From the NCBI GenBank assembly GCA_913063165.1, contig CAJXZL010000010.1, positions 1 to 50,205 of the forward strand: a stretch of DNA of 50,205 nt, read 5' to 3'. Every line of letters starts with the position of its first letter. Positions within the stretch are counted from its first letter, which is position 1. A program made the translations under genes and the position numbers. This document shows, in pieces, positions 27,501 through 36,845 of this stretch. The stretch is from an uncultured Saccharospirillaceae bacterium. Lineage in GTDB: Bacteria; Pseudomonadota; Gammaproteobacteria; Pseudomonadales; Natronospirillaceae. Under the pieces are notes generated by a model. The model was not told the DNA's origin, did not search any database, and was given only the letters and a program-made list of their open reading frames with translations.

Positions 27501-27771
27501 CCATGGTGGGTAGCAGGGCATCTGGCTTTTCCTTGGCGATAATTTTTTCAACTTCTTGCCATACAATGGGTTCGATATAGGTGGCATCGGCCATTGATGG
27601 GTCGGTCATGATGGTGGCGGGGTTGCTGTTCACCAAGATTACCCGATAACCTTCTTCGCGGAGTGCTTTACAGGCTTGAGCGCCAGAATAGTCAAATTCA
27701 CAGGCCTGACCAATTACAATGGGGCCAGCGCCTAAGATCAGTATGCTTTTAATGTCCGTTCTTTTAGCCAT
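24562..27771 (-). CDS. carB: Carbamoyl-phosphate synthase large subunit
   Basis: A 1069-residue synthetase subunit that makes carbamoyl phosphate from bicarbonate, ammonia and two ATP, feeding arginine and pyrimidine synthesis. Two homologous ATP-grasp halves are seen, the first beginning [21 protein letters not shown] and the second [21 protein letters not shown]. The C-terminal allosteric MGS-like domain includes [14 protein letters not shown]. The start at 27771 (MAKRTDIKS) matches the family; an upstream TTG at 27807 would add 12 residues. It follows carA by about 75 bases in the same operon and lies three bases before greA. Confidence 0.97.
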   Translation of the reverse strand: MAKRTDIKSILILGAGPIVIGQACEFDYSGAQACKALREEGYRVILVNSNPATIMTDPSMADATYIEPIVWQEVEKIIAKEKPDALLPTMGGQTALNCALDLEKHGVLERYGVEMIGANADTIDKAEDRERFDKAMKNIGLATPRSGIARDMETAWKIQETLGFPTIIRPSFTMGGSGGGIAYNKDEFEEICLRGLDLSPTSELLIDESLIGWKEYEMEVVRDSADNCIIVCSIENFDPMGVHTGDSITVAPAQTLTDKEYQIMRNASLAVLREIGVETGGSNVQFGICPDTGRMVIIEMNPRVSRSSALASKATGFPIAKIAAKLAVGYTLDELQNDITGGKTPASFEPSIDYVVTKIPRFAFEKFPQANDRLTTQMKSVGEVMAIGRNFQESLQKAMRGLEVGSHGFETQFEDGLQMDKILRELKEPGPERLWYVGDAFRAGLTMEEIYQHTGIDPWYLVQIEDLLKDEQALSTQNLADLSAHRMRSLKRKGFSDFRLGALIGAEEDIVRAHRLNLGVTPVYKRVDTCAAEFASSTAYMYSTYEEECEAAPTNNRKVMILGGGPNRIGQGIEFDYCCVHASFAAREEGFESIMVNCNPETVSTDYDISDRLYFEPVTLEDVLAIAAIEKPMGVVVQYGGQTPLKLARALEAAGVPIIGTSPDAIDRAEDRERFQKMIQGLGLLQPENATVRSAEAAIEQARIIGYPLVVRPSYVLGGRAMEIVYQESELEHYMKTAVKVSNNAPVLLDRFLGNAIEIDIDCVSDGNTVVIGAIMQHIEQAGVHSGDSACSLPPYSLPKTVQDEIRHQVTQMALELDVRGLMNVQMAWQDDALYVIEVNPRASRTVPFVSKAIGTSLAKIAAKVMMGKNLQDLSFTQEIIPNFFSVKEAVFPFNKFPSVDPILSPEMKSTGEVMGTGNTFGEAFGKAILGAGSAIPRDGRVIISVKDNDKPGIIGVAAKLEALGYEIYATSGTAKAIRDAGFTCHIVNKVKEGRPHMVDMIKNDEVNFIINTTEGRASIDDSSEIRRNALQHKVYYTTTLAGAQATMMAREHLADSPVRRLQDLHIGI

Positions 27772-27847
27772 GAAAATGCGTGCTCCGAATCTCTTGTTGT
27801 CCTGCACCGCCTCGGGGGTGGTGCCTATTCAATTTGTCCTGACAGTC

Positions 27848-28978
27848 TTACTGTTTTGCTTTCGCCATGAGTGCAACGAAGTGGTCAAACAGGTCGGCGC
27901 AATCTTGCGGACCCGGGCTTGCTTCTGGGTGCCCTTGGAAAGAGAACGCCGGCAAGGTTGCGTGGTGCAACCCCTGTAATGACCCGTCAAATAATGACCG
28001 GTGTGTCATCTTCAGGTGCTTAGGCAAACTGGTTTCGTCCACTGCAAAGCCATGGTTCTGGCTGGTAATCATTACGGTCTTTTTCGCGACATCTTCGACA
28101 GGATGGTTTGCACCATGGTGGCCAAATTTCATCTTTAAGGTTTTGGCACCATTGGCCAAGGCCAATAACTGGTGGCCTAAGCAGATGCCAAACATCGGGA
28201 TGCCGGTGGCCTGCAAAGTCGCAATGGCTTTGATCGCGTAGTCGCAAGGCTCTGGATCGCCAGGGCCGTTGGAAAGAAAGACGCCATCGGGCTGCAATGC
28301 CAAGACATCGGAGGCCGTTGTCTGTGCCGGTACGACTGTGATGCGACAGCCGCGGTCGGCCAGCATCCGTAAAATATTGTGTTTGACGCCATAGTCATAG
28401 GCGACGACATGGTAAGGCTGTGTGATGCCGTTCTTAAACCCAGCGCCCAGCTCCCAGCTGCCCTCAGTCCACTCAAAACGTTCAGTGGTGGATACCTGCT
28501 TGGCTAAGTCCATGCCTTTTAGGCCAGGGAACGCTTGTGCCTGTGCGATGGCGTCGCTGTCAGATGCGCCGTCACCTGCGATGATGCAGCCATTCTGCGC
28601 GCCCTTGTCACGCAAAATGCGGGTGAGGCGACGGGTGTCAATGCCGGCAATCGCGACAATGCCTTGTTCTTTCAAATAGTCAGACAGTGTTTGGGTGCTG
28701 CGGAAGTTGCTGGCGCGTAGCGGTAGGTCTCTGATGATCAGGCCCTTTGCCCAAGCCTTTGAAGACTCATTGTCTTCGGGATTGATGCCGGTGTTGCCAA
28801 TATGGGGATAGGTGAGGGTGACCATTTGTTCCGCGTATGAAGGATCAGTGAGGATCTCTTGATAACCGGTCATTGCAGTATTAAAAACGACTTCGCCACT
28901 GGAGGAGCCCAGTGCGCCGATTGCGATTCCGCGGAAGATGCTGCCATCTTCTAATGCAAGTAAGGCAGGTGTACTCAA
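27848..28978 (-). CDS. carA: Carbamoyl-phosphate synthase small subunit
   Basis: A 376-residue glutamine amidotransferase that supplies ammonia to CarB. The class I triad is Cys266 (FGICLGHQ), His350 and Glu352 (QGHPEAS), each within three residues of E. coli CarA numbering. The start is a TTG at 28976-28978, preceded by GAGGA at a good distance and aligned with the family N-terminus ([13 protein letters not shown]). The frame stays open to 29152, but those 58 codons overlap the carA promoter and are not protein-like. The TTG start may lower translation. First gene of carA-carB-greA. Confidence 0.95.
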   Translation of the reverse strand: MSTPALLALEDGSIFRGIAIGALGSSSGEVVFNTAMTGYQEILTDPSYAEQMVTLTYPHIGNTGINPEDNESSKAWAKGLIIRDLPLRASNFRSTQTLSDYLKEQGIVAIAGIDTRRLTRILRDKGAQNGCIIAGDGASDSDAIAQAQAFPGLKGMDLAKQVSTTERFEWTEGSWELGAGFKNGITQPYHVVAYDYGVKHNILRMLADRGCRITVVPAQTTASDVLALQPDGVFLSNGPGDPEPCDYAIKAIATLQATGIPMFGICLGHQLLALANGAKTLKMKFGHHGANHPVEDVAKKTVMITSQNHGFAVDETSLPKHLKMTHRSLFDGSLQGLHHATLPAFSFQGHPEASPGPQDCADLFDHFVALMAKAKQ

Positions 28979-29355
28979 AGCAAGTTCCTCATCGTGATGA
29001 ATGATTGGGTCAGGTATCTGAAACTTGTATTTTAGAGGGTGCCCAGTCACTGGCAAAACCCCCTGCATCAACAAGACCTTTGGACATGCTTTTGCTGGCA
29101 AAATGCTATCGGCAAGGGTCACCATACCCCTGCTAGAATCTGCCGAGCCCAAATTGTCGCGGATTCTACGGATTTAGCCATGTCATGTCCAGTTAGAATA
29201 GGCTTAAAGGCGGTCAAAAAACAGCAGGGATTGCATGCAGTCTGGGTAAGGCAAGTAGGGTGTAGGTAGGGGCGGTTGCAGGTGGTGAAGACGGCACCAG
29301 CAGCCAGTGCTGCCGATGCCCGGTAAGGCGACGGACGCCGCCTTGCTGTTGGGTG
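28979..29355. other. Intergenic region upstream of carA and downstream of fadE
   Basis: The left part holds the carA leader and promoter. The right part lies just after the stop of the upstream acyl-CoA dehydrogenase gene and contains a hairpin AAGGCG/CGCCTT at 29325-29344 without a T-run, and a smaller GCAG/CTGC stem near 29311. These may end the fadE transcript. I see no credible gene here. Confidence 0.5.
29029..29056 (-). promoter_or_regulatory. sigma70 promoter of carA-carB-greA
   Basis: On the minus strand TTGCCA (29051-29056) and TAAAAT (29029-29034) are spaced by 16 bases, about 50 bases before the TTG start of carA. I could not identify a clear ArgR or PurR operator. Confidence 0.65.
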
Positions 29356-31134
29356 TTAGAACTCGTCGTCGCTCAGGGCCATCAAGGTTGAGGCACCAGC
29401 CTTTACTTTGGCTTGATAGGCATAGGCTTCAGGCAGTAATTTCTGAATAAAGAAATGGGCTGTCTTCAGCTTACCACTGCAAAAAGGATCATCGGCCTGA
29501 GGTAAAGCAGCCGCTGCCATGCGCGTCCACATAAAGGTCATGGCGACCAATCCAAACAGGTTGAGATAGTCGACACTGGCTGCGCCAATAAAGTTCTTAT
29601 CTTCTCCACTGTGCGTTGTAACAAAGTCGGTGGTGTCTTGCAGCAAATCGTTAGCGGCATTCAATGCCGTAACAAAAGGTGCCAACGCGGCATCCTGTGG
29701 CATTTGGATAATATAGTCGGCAATTTCAGCGCCAAAATCTTTGACCCACACACCTTGATTGGCACTGACTTTCCGGCCGATAAGATCCAAGGCTTGGATG
29801 CCGTTGGTGCCTTCATAAATCTGTGCAATGCGGGCATCACGAACGAACTGCTCCATGCCCCATTCGCGAATATAGCCGTGACCGCCATAGACCTGTTGGC
29901 CCAGTACGCAGTTTTCAAAACCGCGATCGGTAAAATAGGCTTTTGCAATCGGGGTTAACAAGGCCACCATGTTAGAGGCTGACGACTTAACGACATCATC
30001 GGAGTGGTGCTTTGCTATATCTAACTTCATGCCGACAAAGGCAGCAAAGGCACGACAGCCTTCGGTATAGGCTTTTTGTGTGAGCAACATGCGCCGCACA
30101 TCAGGATGCACCAAGATGGGGTCGGCGATTTGATCGGGGTGCGTAGCACCAGTCGGTGCGCGGCTCTGTAAGCGGTCTTTGGCATAGGCCAAGGCGTTTT
30201 GGTAGCTCACGTCAGCCAAGCCAATGCCCTGTAGGCCAATGGTCAAGCGCTCATAGTTCATCATCGTGAACATGGCAGCCAAACCCTTGTTGAGATCGCC
30301 AACCAAATAGCCCTGAGAACCATCAAAATTCATAACGCAGGTTGATGAGCCTTTGATGCCCATTTTGTGCTCAATGGATCCGCACGATACCTGGTTGCTA
30401 TCACCCAAATTGCCTTCCGCATCCACCTTCACCTTGGGAACGAGGAACAAAGAAATGCCGCGTGGGCCCGCTGGCGCATCCGGTAACTTGGCCAATACCA
30501 AGTGAATGATGTTTTCAGTCAGGTCGTGGTCACCACCGGTGATAAAGATTTTGGTGCCGGTGACTGCATAGCTACCATCGTCTTGAGGCACTGCGCGGGT
30601 ACGAATAATGCCAAGATCGGTGCCGGAATGGGCTTCGGTTAAGCACATAGAGCCTGACCAAGTACCTTCATACATCTTGGGAAGGAATAAGGCTTTAAGT
30701 GTGTCGCTGGCGTGGGCGTTAATCGCCAAGCAGGCGCCCGTGGTTAATGCCGGATACAGGGCAAACGAGCTGTTCGCTGCATACAGCATTTCTTCAAACA
30801 TAACGGTGAGCATTTTAGGCATGCCTTGGCCACCGTAATTGGGCTCGCCGCCTAGGCCAGCCCAACCACTTTCTGCAAAGGTATTATAGGCTGTTGAAAA
30901 ACCGCTCGGGGTTGTGACAATGCCTTCCTGCCACTGGCAGCCTTCTTCATCGCCTTGGCGGTTGATCGGTGCCAACACGTTTTCACAAATTTTGGCGCCT
31001 TCTTCTAAAATCGCTGCCGCCAAATGATCAGACGCTTCTTCTGTTCCTGGCATAGAAGCCCACAAAGCAGGCGCATTAAAAACGTCATTTAAAATAAATT
31101 GCATGTCCCGCAAAGGCGCTTTGTATTCTGCCAT
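29356..31134 (-). CDS. Acyl-CoA dehydrogenase (FadE5-like, long form)
   Basis: A roughly 592-residue flavoprotein that oxidises acyl-CoA to trans-2-enoyl-CoA in beta-oxidation. It has the enlarged layout (N-terminal helical domain, beta domain with MCLTEAHSGTDLG and TGTKIFITGGDHD, C-terminal helical domain plus an extra C-terminal segment) usual for this 590-600-residue subgroup. The presumed catalytic base is Glu441 in QIYEGTNGIQALDL. The ATG at 31134 is chosen because GAGG lies nine bases before it, while the first ATG at 31143 abuts the GAGG. It follows a close paralogue by about 90 bases and is probably in the same operon. Chain-length preference is unknown. Confidence 0.92.
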   Translation of the reverse strand: MAEYKAPLRDMQFILNDVFNAPALWASMPGTEEASDHLAAAILEEGAKICENVLAPINRQGDEEGCQWQEGIVTTPSGFSTAYNTFAESGWAGLGGEPNYGGQGMPKMLTVMFEEMLYAANSSFALYPALTTGACLAINAHASDTLKALFLPKMYEGTWSGSMCLTEAHSGTDLGIIRTRAVPQDDGSYAVTGTKIFITGGDHDLTENIIHLVLAKLPDAPAGPRGISLFLVPKVKVDAEGNLGDSNQVSCGSIEHKMGIKGSSTCVMNFDGSQGYLVGDLNKGLAAMFTMMNYERLTIGLQGIGLADVSYQNALAYAKDRLQSRAPTGATHPDQIADPILVHPDVRRMLLTQKAYTEGCRAFAAFVGMKLDIAKHHSDDVVKSSASNMVALLTPIAKAYFTDRGFENCVLGQQVYGGHGYIREWGMEQFVRDARIAQIYEGTNGIQALDLIGRKVSANQGVWVKDFGAEIADYIIQMPQDAALAPFVTALNAANDLLQDTTDFVTTHSGEDKNFIGAASVDYLNLFGLVAMTFMWTRMAAAALPQADDPFCSGKLKTAHFFIQKLLPEAYAYQAKVKAGASTLMALSDDEF

Positions 31135-31225
31135 TTTCATCATCCTCGTGACCGGTTAAAAAACAACAATGCCCTCTTAAAACAAGAAGGCATGTCGTCG
31201 ATAAGCTATGTGCTTAAAGGTGCGC

Positions 31226-33001
31226 TTAGAATGCGAAGTGTTCTGCATCCAAAGCCATCATTGACTCTACACCATTTGTCATCATCGCCTTATGACCTGC
31301 GACACGTGGCAACATACGTTGGAAGTAGAACCGTGCGGTTGCGATTTTGGCCTTGTAGAAATCAGCGTCGTCGGTGCCCGCTGCTAATTTTTCCATGGAT
31401 TCACGCGCCATATCAGCCCAGAAGTAAGCTAGGGTAATAAAACCTGAGTACATGAGGTAGTCGACCGATGCGCCGCCCACTTCTTCGCGGTTTTGGCTGG
31501 CTTTCATGGCCAATTCCATGGTGACCGCGCCCCATTCTTTGTTTAGTCCAGACAATACGCTGGTGAATTCAGCAATGTCGCCTTCAGCGTTGGCTTCACA
31601 GAACTTATGAATCACCTTGGTAAATGTTTTCAGTGATTCGCCCTGTGTCATCATCACTTTGCGGCCCAGAAGGTCCAAAGCCTGAATGCCAGTAGTGCCT
31701 TCATACAGCGTCGCAATGCGGGTATCACGAACGATCTGTTCCATGCCCCACTCTTTGATGAAGCCGTGGCCGCCATAAATTTGGATGCCGTGGTTTGCGG
31801 CTTCTAGACCCATTTCGGTTAAAAATGCTTTGGCGATCGGCGTTAAGAAACCAAGCAGCTCAGTGGCATGATTGACTTCGTCAGCGTCTTTGCTGTGCGC
31901 CACGGTGTCGACCAAGAATGAGCAATAATAAATCATCGCACGACCGCCTTCTGCTACTGCCTTCTGTGTCATCAGCATGCGGCGTACATCGGGATGCACG
32001 ATAATAGGGTCAGCGGCTTTTTCAGGAAACTTAGGGCCGGTGAGTGAGCGCATAGCCAAACGGTCTTTGGCATACTCAAGCGAGCCTTGGAACGACAATT
32101 CAGCAGCGGCAACGCCTTGCATTGCGGTACCCAAACGGGCGACGTTCATGAAGGTGAACATGGCTTTAAGCCCTTCGTTTTCTGCACCTAGCAAATAGCC
32201 TTCTGCGTCGTCGAAGTTCAAAACGGCAGTGGAGTTGCCGTGAATACCCATCTTGTGCTCAAGTGCGCCACAGGTCACGCCGTTTGAGCTGCCGTCAGCC
32301 TTAAGCTTTGGCACGATGAACAACGAAATGCCCTTGGTGCCTTCAGGAGCGCCAGGCAAACGGGCCAGTACCACATGAATGATGTTGTCAGTGAAGTCGT
32401 GATCACCAGCAGAGATAAAGATTTTGGTGCCGTTAATGCTGAAAGCGCCATCAGCTTTGTTGTCGGCACGGGTCTTGAGTAGGCCCAAGTCAGAGCCGCA
32501 ATGCGGTTCAGTCAAGCACATGGTGCCGGTTACTTCGCCCGTGATCAGTGGCTCAAGAAAACGTGACTTCTGCTCGTCTGTACCGAAGGCTTCAATGGTG
32601 TGCTTAGCGCCATGGCTCAGGCCGGGATACATGCCCCATGCCCAGTTGGCCGTAGAGGCCATTTCGCTGATATAGGTTGCGATTGACTCAGGAAGGCCCT
32701 GGCCGCCATGTTCTACACTGGACGCAATACTAGGCCAGCCCGCATCGACGTATTGTGCATAGGCTTCTTTAAATCCAGCGGGTGTAATGACTTTGCCGTC
32801 CACTAGCTCACAGCCGTCGTCACCAGAAATATAGAGTGGCGCGAGGACCTGTTCGGAGAATTTAGCGCCTTCAGTCAAAATGGCATCAACCATGTCTCGT
32901 GACGCATCTTCAGCGCCAATCTTTTCATAATGGGCTTCAGATTTTAACAATTCATGAGCAACAAACTGCATATCACGAAGTGGGGCTTTATAAGCTAGCA
33001 T
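31226..33001 (-). CDS. Acyl-CoA dehydrogenase (FadE5-like, long form), paralogue
   Basis: A 591-residue paralogue of the downstream dehydrogenase with the same start (KAPLRDMQF), MCLTEPHCGSDLG, GTKIFISAGDHDFTDNIIH and the catalytic Glu434 in LYEGTTGIQALDL. The two probably arose by tandem duplication and may split the acyl chain-length range. AAGGA lies seven bases before the ATG. Its promoter region carries a PsrA-type operator, so it is likely induced by long-chain fatty acids. It is the first gene of a two-gene leftward operon. Confidence 0.93.
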   Translation of the reverse strand: MLAYKAPLRDMQFVAHELLKSEAHYEKIGAEDASRDMVDAILTEGAKFSEQVLAPLYISGDDGCELVDGKVITPAGFKEAYAQYVDAGWPSIASSVEHGGQGLPESIATYISEMASTANWAWGMYPGLSHGAKHTIEAFGTDEQKSRFLEPLITGEVTGTMCLTEPHCGSDLGLLKTRADNKADGAFSINGTKIFISAGDHDFTDNIIHVVLARLPGAPEGTKGISLFIVPKLKADGSSNGVTCGALEHKMGIHGNSTAVLNFDDAEGYLLGAENEGLKAMFTFMNVARLGTAMQGVAAAELSFQGSLEYAKDRLAMRSLTGPKFPEKAADPIIVHPDVRRMLMTQKAVAEGGRAMIYYCSFLVDTVAHSKDADEVNHATELLGFLTPIAKAFLTEMGLEAANHGIQIYGGHGFIKEWGMEQIVRDTRIATLYEGTTGIQALDLLGRKVMMTQGESLKTFTKVIHKFCEANAEGDIAEFTSVLSGLNKEWGAVTMELAMKASQNREEVGGASVDYLMYSGFITLAYFWADMARESMEKLAAGTDDADFYKAKIATARFYFQRMLPRVAGHKAMMTNGVESMMALDAEHFAF

Positions 33002-33066
33002 GGTCTTATCCTTCTGAGTAATACGTGCAAATGCGGTGCATTCATTATTATGAATTCTAGTATAAA

Positions 33067-33084
33067 TTCAAACAGTTGTTTGAA
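33067..33084. promoter_or_regulatory. PsrA-type operator at the fadE promoter
   Basis: TTCAAAC-AGTT-GTTTGAA is an 18-bp inverted repeat. Its core CAAAC-N4-GTTTG matches the known binding motif of the TetR-family fatty-acid regulator PsrA of Pseudomonas. A TATACT -10 box (minus strand, 33059-33064) lies just downstream, so the operator covers the -35/spacer region, a repressor position. The regulator gene itself is not in the window. Confidence 0.7.
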
Positions 33085-33227
33085 ATCTAAAATTTATCAC
33101 CTACCTAGGTCAAATACTTAGGTCAATTTCTATTCATTTAGAGTGGTTATCGGTAAATTTATATCGTTTTCTTAACTTTAAGTTAATAGTGGTCACGCAA
33201 AACCCCCAAAACCTACCAGTCATAAAA

Positions 33228-33258
33228 AAACCCAGTAGCCACATTGACTACTGGGTTT
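33228..33258 (-). terminator. Intrinsic terminator of the isocitrate dehydrogenase gene
   Basis: AAACCCAGTAG (33228-33238) and CTACTGGGTTT (33248-33258) form a perfect 11-bp stem with a nine-base loop. Seven T residues follow on the minus strand. It lies 22 bases beyond the gene's stop. Confidence 0.93.
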
Positions 33259-33280
33259 ACGGCAATCCGATTGATCTGGA

Positions 33281-35509
33281 TTACTTCATGTTGGCCAATA
33301 CACCATTTAATGTCGCGCTTGGGCGCATAACACGCGCAACAGCTTCAAGGTCATAATGGTAGTAGCCTTTTAGGTCAGCAGGGCTGCCCTGAACCGAAGA
33401 CAATTCTTTCAGAATCTTGTCTTCATTCTCAGTCAGCTTTTTGGCCAAAGGTGCAAAGGCTTTTGCCAGTTCGGCATCGTCAGACTGCGCAGCCAAGGCT
33501 TGTGCCCAATACTGAGCCAAGAAGAAATGGCTGCCACGGTTGTCTAGTTCACCTGTTTTGCGAGAAGGCGACTTGTTGTTTTCAAGTAACAAGCCAGTGG
33601 CGGCATCAAGGGTCTTGGCGAGCAACTTGGCGCGGTCATTGTTTTGCTTCATGCCTAGCTCTTCGAGCGATACTGCCATAGCCAAGAATTCACCCAGTGA
33701 ATCCCAGCGCAAATGGTTTTCTTCAGACACCTGTTGTACGTGCTTCGGTGCAGAACCACCAGCGCCGGTTTCGTACATGCCACCACCAGACAGCATGGGT
33801 ACGATGGACAACATTTTAGCAGAGGTACCCAGTTCCATGATCGGGAACAGGTCAGTCAGGTAGTCGCGCAATACGTTACCAGTCACTGAGATGGTATCTT
33901 TGCCACGTATGATGCGTTCCATAGAGTTACGAATTGCTTCGTTGTAGCCCATGATCTGTAAATCCAGACCCTTGGTGTCATGGTCTTTTAGATAGGTCTT
34001 CACTTTCTTCATCAATTCAAGATCGTGCGGACGCTCGTCATCTAACCAGAAGATGGCTGGCGTGTTGGAGTTGCGTGCGCGGGTGACCGCCAACTTAACC
34101 CAATCTTTGACCGCTTCATCTTTGGTCTGACAGGCGCGCCAGATATCACCTTTTTCGACATTGTGCTCCATCAATACCTTGCCGGTACTGTCAACAATGC
34201 GCATGACACCGTTGTCGGTCTCTTCAAAGGTTTTGTCATGTGAGCCGTATTCTTCGGCTTTTTTGGCCATCAAACCGACGTTTGGCACGCTGCCCATGGT
34301 CGTAGGATCGAAAGCGCCATTGGTTTTGCAGAAATTGATGACTTCCTGATAGATTCGCGCGTAGGTGCTTTCAGGCATAACGGCTTTGACATCCTTTAAC
34401 TTGCCATCAGGGCCCCACATTTTCCCAGAAGAACGGATCATGGCAGGCATAGACGCATCAACAATCACGTCACTCGGTACGTGTAGGTTAGAGATGCCCT
34501 TAACGGAATCTACCATGGCCATTTCAGGGCGGTCGGCGTAACAGGCTTGGATGTCATGCTCGATTTCTTCTTGCTTTGAACGTGGCAAGCTAGAAATCTT
34601 GTCGTAAACACTGCCTAGGCCGTTGTTGGGATTAACACCCAATTCAGCAAATAACGCCCCGTGCTTGTCAAACAACTTCTTATAGAACACTTTTACCGCG
34701 TGACCAAAAACGATCGGGTGCGATACTTTCATCATGGTGGCTTTTACATGGAGAGACCACATCACACCATTGTCTTTCGCGTCATGAAGGCTGTCTTCAA
34801 AGAAGGCGCATAGCTTGCTGCAGCTCATGAACATGCCGTCGATGATTTCACCTTTTTCGAGGTGTAACTCTTTCTTCACCTCAACGTTGCCTTTGGCATC
34901 AACAAATTCGATACGCACGTCAGTCGCTTCTTTCATGGTGGTCGACTTTTCGCTAGAGAAGAAGTCGCCGCCACGCATGTAGTCAGCATGTGACGTAGAG
35001 GCCTTGCTCCATTTGCCCATCGAGTGTGGGAATTTGCGAGCGAAGGCTTTTACAGCGCCAGGTGCGCGACGGTCAGAGTTGCCTTCACGCAATACCGGGT
35101 TCACAGCACTGCCCAAAATTTTGGCGTAACGCGCCTGAACGGCTACTTCGGCTTCAGACTTAGGGGCTTCAGGGTAGCTAGGGATGTTGAAACCCTGGCC
35201 CTGCAACTCAGTGATACAGGCGCGTAGCTGCGGAATCGAGGCGCTGATGTTGGGCAGCTTCACGATGTTGGCGTTGGGATCCTGTGTCAACTTGCCCAAA
35301 AAAGACAGGCCATCAGTCACCTTTTGGTCGGCTGATAGGTGCTCAGGGAAAGCTGACAATACGCGGCCAGCCAAAGAGATATCAGTGAGCTCGACATCGA
35401 TATTCGCATGTGACGTAAAGGTGCGAATGATCGGCAGCAGCGAAACAGTCGCTAACGCCGGAGCTTCATCGGTCAGGGTGTAGTAAATAGTAGGGTTGGA
35501 TGTAGTCAT
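33281..35509 (-). CDS. idh: NADP-dependent isocitrate dehydrogenase, monomeric
   Basis: A 742-residue monomeric-type isocitrate dehydrogenase (IDH-II class), converting isocitrate to 2-oxoglutarate and CO2 with NADP in the TCA cycle. The length and the whole sequence match the family: start [21 protein letters not shown], the [19 protein letters not shown] segment, and the C-terminal [17 protein letters not shown]. It is unrelated in fold size to the dimeric icd product. GAGGAC precedes the ATG. It begins 11 bases after the stop of a ketoacyl synthase gene and so is probably its cotranscribed partner. It ends at a strong terminator. Confidence 0.96.
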   Translation of the reverse strand: MTTSNPTIYYTLTDEAPALATVSLLPIIRTFTSHANIDVELTDISLAGRVLSAFPEHLSADQKVTDGLSFLGKLTQDPNANIVKLPNISASIPQLRACITELQGQGFNIPSYPEAPKSEAEVAVQARYAKILGSAVNPVLREGNSDRRAPGAVKAFARKFPHSMGKWSKASTSHADYMRGGDFFSSEKSTTMKEATDVRIEFVDAKGNVEVKKELHLEKGEIIDGMFMSCSKLCAFFEDSLHDAKDNGVMWSLHVKATMMKVSHPIVFGHAVKVFYKKLFDKHGALFAELGVNPNNGLGSVYDKISSLPRSKQEEIEHDIQACYADRPEMAMVDSVKGISNLHVPSDVIVDASMPAMIRSSGKMWGPDGKLKDVKAVMPESTYARIYQEVINFCKTNGAFDPTTMGSVPNVGLMAKKAEEYGSHDKTFEETDNGVMRIVDSTGKVLMEHNVEKGDIWRACQTKDEAVKDWVKLAVTRARNSNTPAIFWLDDERPHDLELMKKVKTYLKDHDTKGLDLQIMGYNEAIRNSMERIIRGKDTISVTGNVLRDYLTDLFPIMELGTSAKMLSIVPMLSGGGMYETGAGGSAPKHVQQVSEENHLRWDSLGEFLAMAVSLEELGMKQNNDRAKLLAKTLDAATGLLLENNKSPSRKTGELDNRGSHFFLAQYWAQALAAQSDDAELAKAFAPLAKKLTENEDKILKELSSVQGSPADLKGYYHYDLEAVARVMRPSATLNGVLANMK

Positions 35510-35520
35510 TTTGTCCTCAA

Positions 35521-36645
35521 TTAACGTTTTTTGACGATAAGGCTACCAATAGAGTAGCCGGCTCCAAATGAGCAAATCACCCCAATACTGCCTGATGGCA
35601 GATCATCGGAGTGACGCGTAAAGGCAATAATTGAACCGGCAGAGGCCGTGTTGGCAAACTCGTCAAGAACGATGGGGGCGTCTTCGCCACCTGGCTCTTT
35701 ACCGATGAGCTTGCGCACGATCAGCTGGTTCATATTGATATTCGCTTGATGTAACCACCATCGCGTGACAGCGGTTTCAGTCAGGTCGAGCTTGTGTAAA
35801 TGGTCTTGCATGTGACGAATGGCCATAGGGCACACGTCTTTGAATACTTTTCGGCCTTCTTGGTGAAACAGCTTGTCAGCGCTATAGGGATCCGCGTCTG
35901 ACGCCCGGGTGACATAACCGAAATTCGATCGAATATTATTCGAAAATTGCGTTTCCGCCTTGGTGCTTAAAATCTCGTACTGGTGGTCACTGGTAGCCAA
36001 GTCGCCATTTTCGATGACGATGGCAGTCGCCACATCACCAAATATAAAGTGGCTGTCACGGTCGGTGTAATTCACCTGGGGTGACGTCAGTTCAGGATTG
36101 ATAACCAAAACGGCGCGGGCCGAACCCACGGCAACCATTTCATAGGCGCGGTGTACGGCGAAGGTTGCTGCGGAACAGGCAACCAACATATCAAATCCAA
36201 ATCCTGCAATGCCTAACGCTGCTTGCACTTCAATAGCGATGGCAGGGTAAGCGCGCTGGGTGTAGGCGCAGCTGACAATCACTGCATCAATATCTGCAGC
36301 TGTTTTGTTGGCATTCTTCAGCGCGATAGTGGCCGCGTTAACTGCCATTTCTGCTTGCTGTGACAATACGTCGTCGGGACGTTCCTCTATGTCAGGTCGC
36401 ATCCGGTTGATGTCCAATATGCCTTTTTTCTCGAATGCATACCGGCTCTTGATGCCAGACGCCTTTTCGATAAAAGCGGCATCGCTCATCGGCTTCGGCT
36501 CGCAGGTGCCTGCGGCAATTTCCGCGGCATGCTCGAGGTTGTATGCCTCCGACCACGCATTCAGAGCAGTAACCAATTCTTGGTTAGAAATGCGATGCGG
36601 TGGCAGCCAAACACCCTTACCACTGATGACAACAGATTGTGACAT
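35521..36645 (-). CDS. Beta-ketoacyl-ACP synthase III, long form
   Basis: A 374-residue thiolase-fold condensing enzyme of the FabH class. The catalytic triad is Cys157 ([11 protein letters not shown]), His299 ([12 protein letters not shown]) and Asn332 ([10 protein letters not shown]). It is about 55 residues longer than E. coli FabH, with an insertion near residues 30-95. In length and layout it resembles the Pseudomonas enzyme PA3286, which condenses medium-chain acyl-CoA from beta-oxidation with malonyl-ACP. That makes it a candidate shunt from fatty-acid breakdown to synthesis, not the main FabH; this is inference. AGGA lies eight bases before the ATG. It precedes isocitrate dehydrogenase by 11 bases. 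Confidence 0.88.
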   Translation of the reverse strand: MSQSVVISGKGVWLPPHRISNQELVTALNAWSEAYNLEHAAEIAAGTCEPKPMSDAAFIEKASGIKSRYAFEKKGILDINRMRPDIEERPDDVLSQQAEMAVNAATIALKNANKTAADIDAVIVSCAYTQRAYPAIAIEVQAALGIAGFGFDMLVACSAATFAVHRAYEMVAVGSARAVLVINPELTSPQVNYTDRDSHFIFGDVATAIVIENGDLATSDHQYEILSTKAETQFSNNIRSNFGYVTRASDADPYSADKLFHQEGRKVFKDVCPMAIRHMQDHLHKLDLTETAVTRWWLHQANINMNQLIVRKLIGKEPGGEDAPIVLDEFANTASAGSIIAFTRHSDDLPSGSIGVICSFGAGYSIGSLIVKKR

Positions 36646-36672
36646 ACTGAGGTTCCTGAATGTAAAACGACT

Positions 36673-36701
36673 ATTGTAGGCTATCAGTACCTCACAGCCA
36701 A
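36673..36701 (-). promoter_or_regulatory. sigma70 promoter of the KAS III-idh operon
   Basis: On the minus strand TTGGCT (36696-36701) and TACAAT (36673-36678) are spaced by 17 bases, about 28 bases before the start codon. No PsrA-like CAAAC/GTTTG repeat is seen here. Confidence 0.7.
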
Positions 36702-36788
36702 TGGCATGACAACGGGGCTATGTCAGTGTTTGGCAACATTTTTGGGCACCCAGTCAAAAAACCACCGATAAATAACCTACTACCTTTG

Positions 36789-36817
36789 TTGGTTAATTGA
36801 CGGAAAAACGCTATTAT
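36789..36817 (+). promoter_or_regulatory. sigma70 promoter of ygiQ
   Basis: TTGGTT (36789-36794) and TATTAT (36812-36817) are spaced by 17 bases. The predicted start is about 20 bases before the ygiQ ATG, leaving a short leader without a clear Shine-Dalgarno site. Confidence 0.6.
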
Positions 36818-36845
36818 TGCGCCTCAATCATACAGTTGTTGGTCT

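Noticed and set aside
28979..29152. 58-residue N-terminal extension of CarA
   Set aside because: It contains the promoter, lacks similarity to CarA, and the TTG start with RBS fits the family better.
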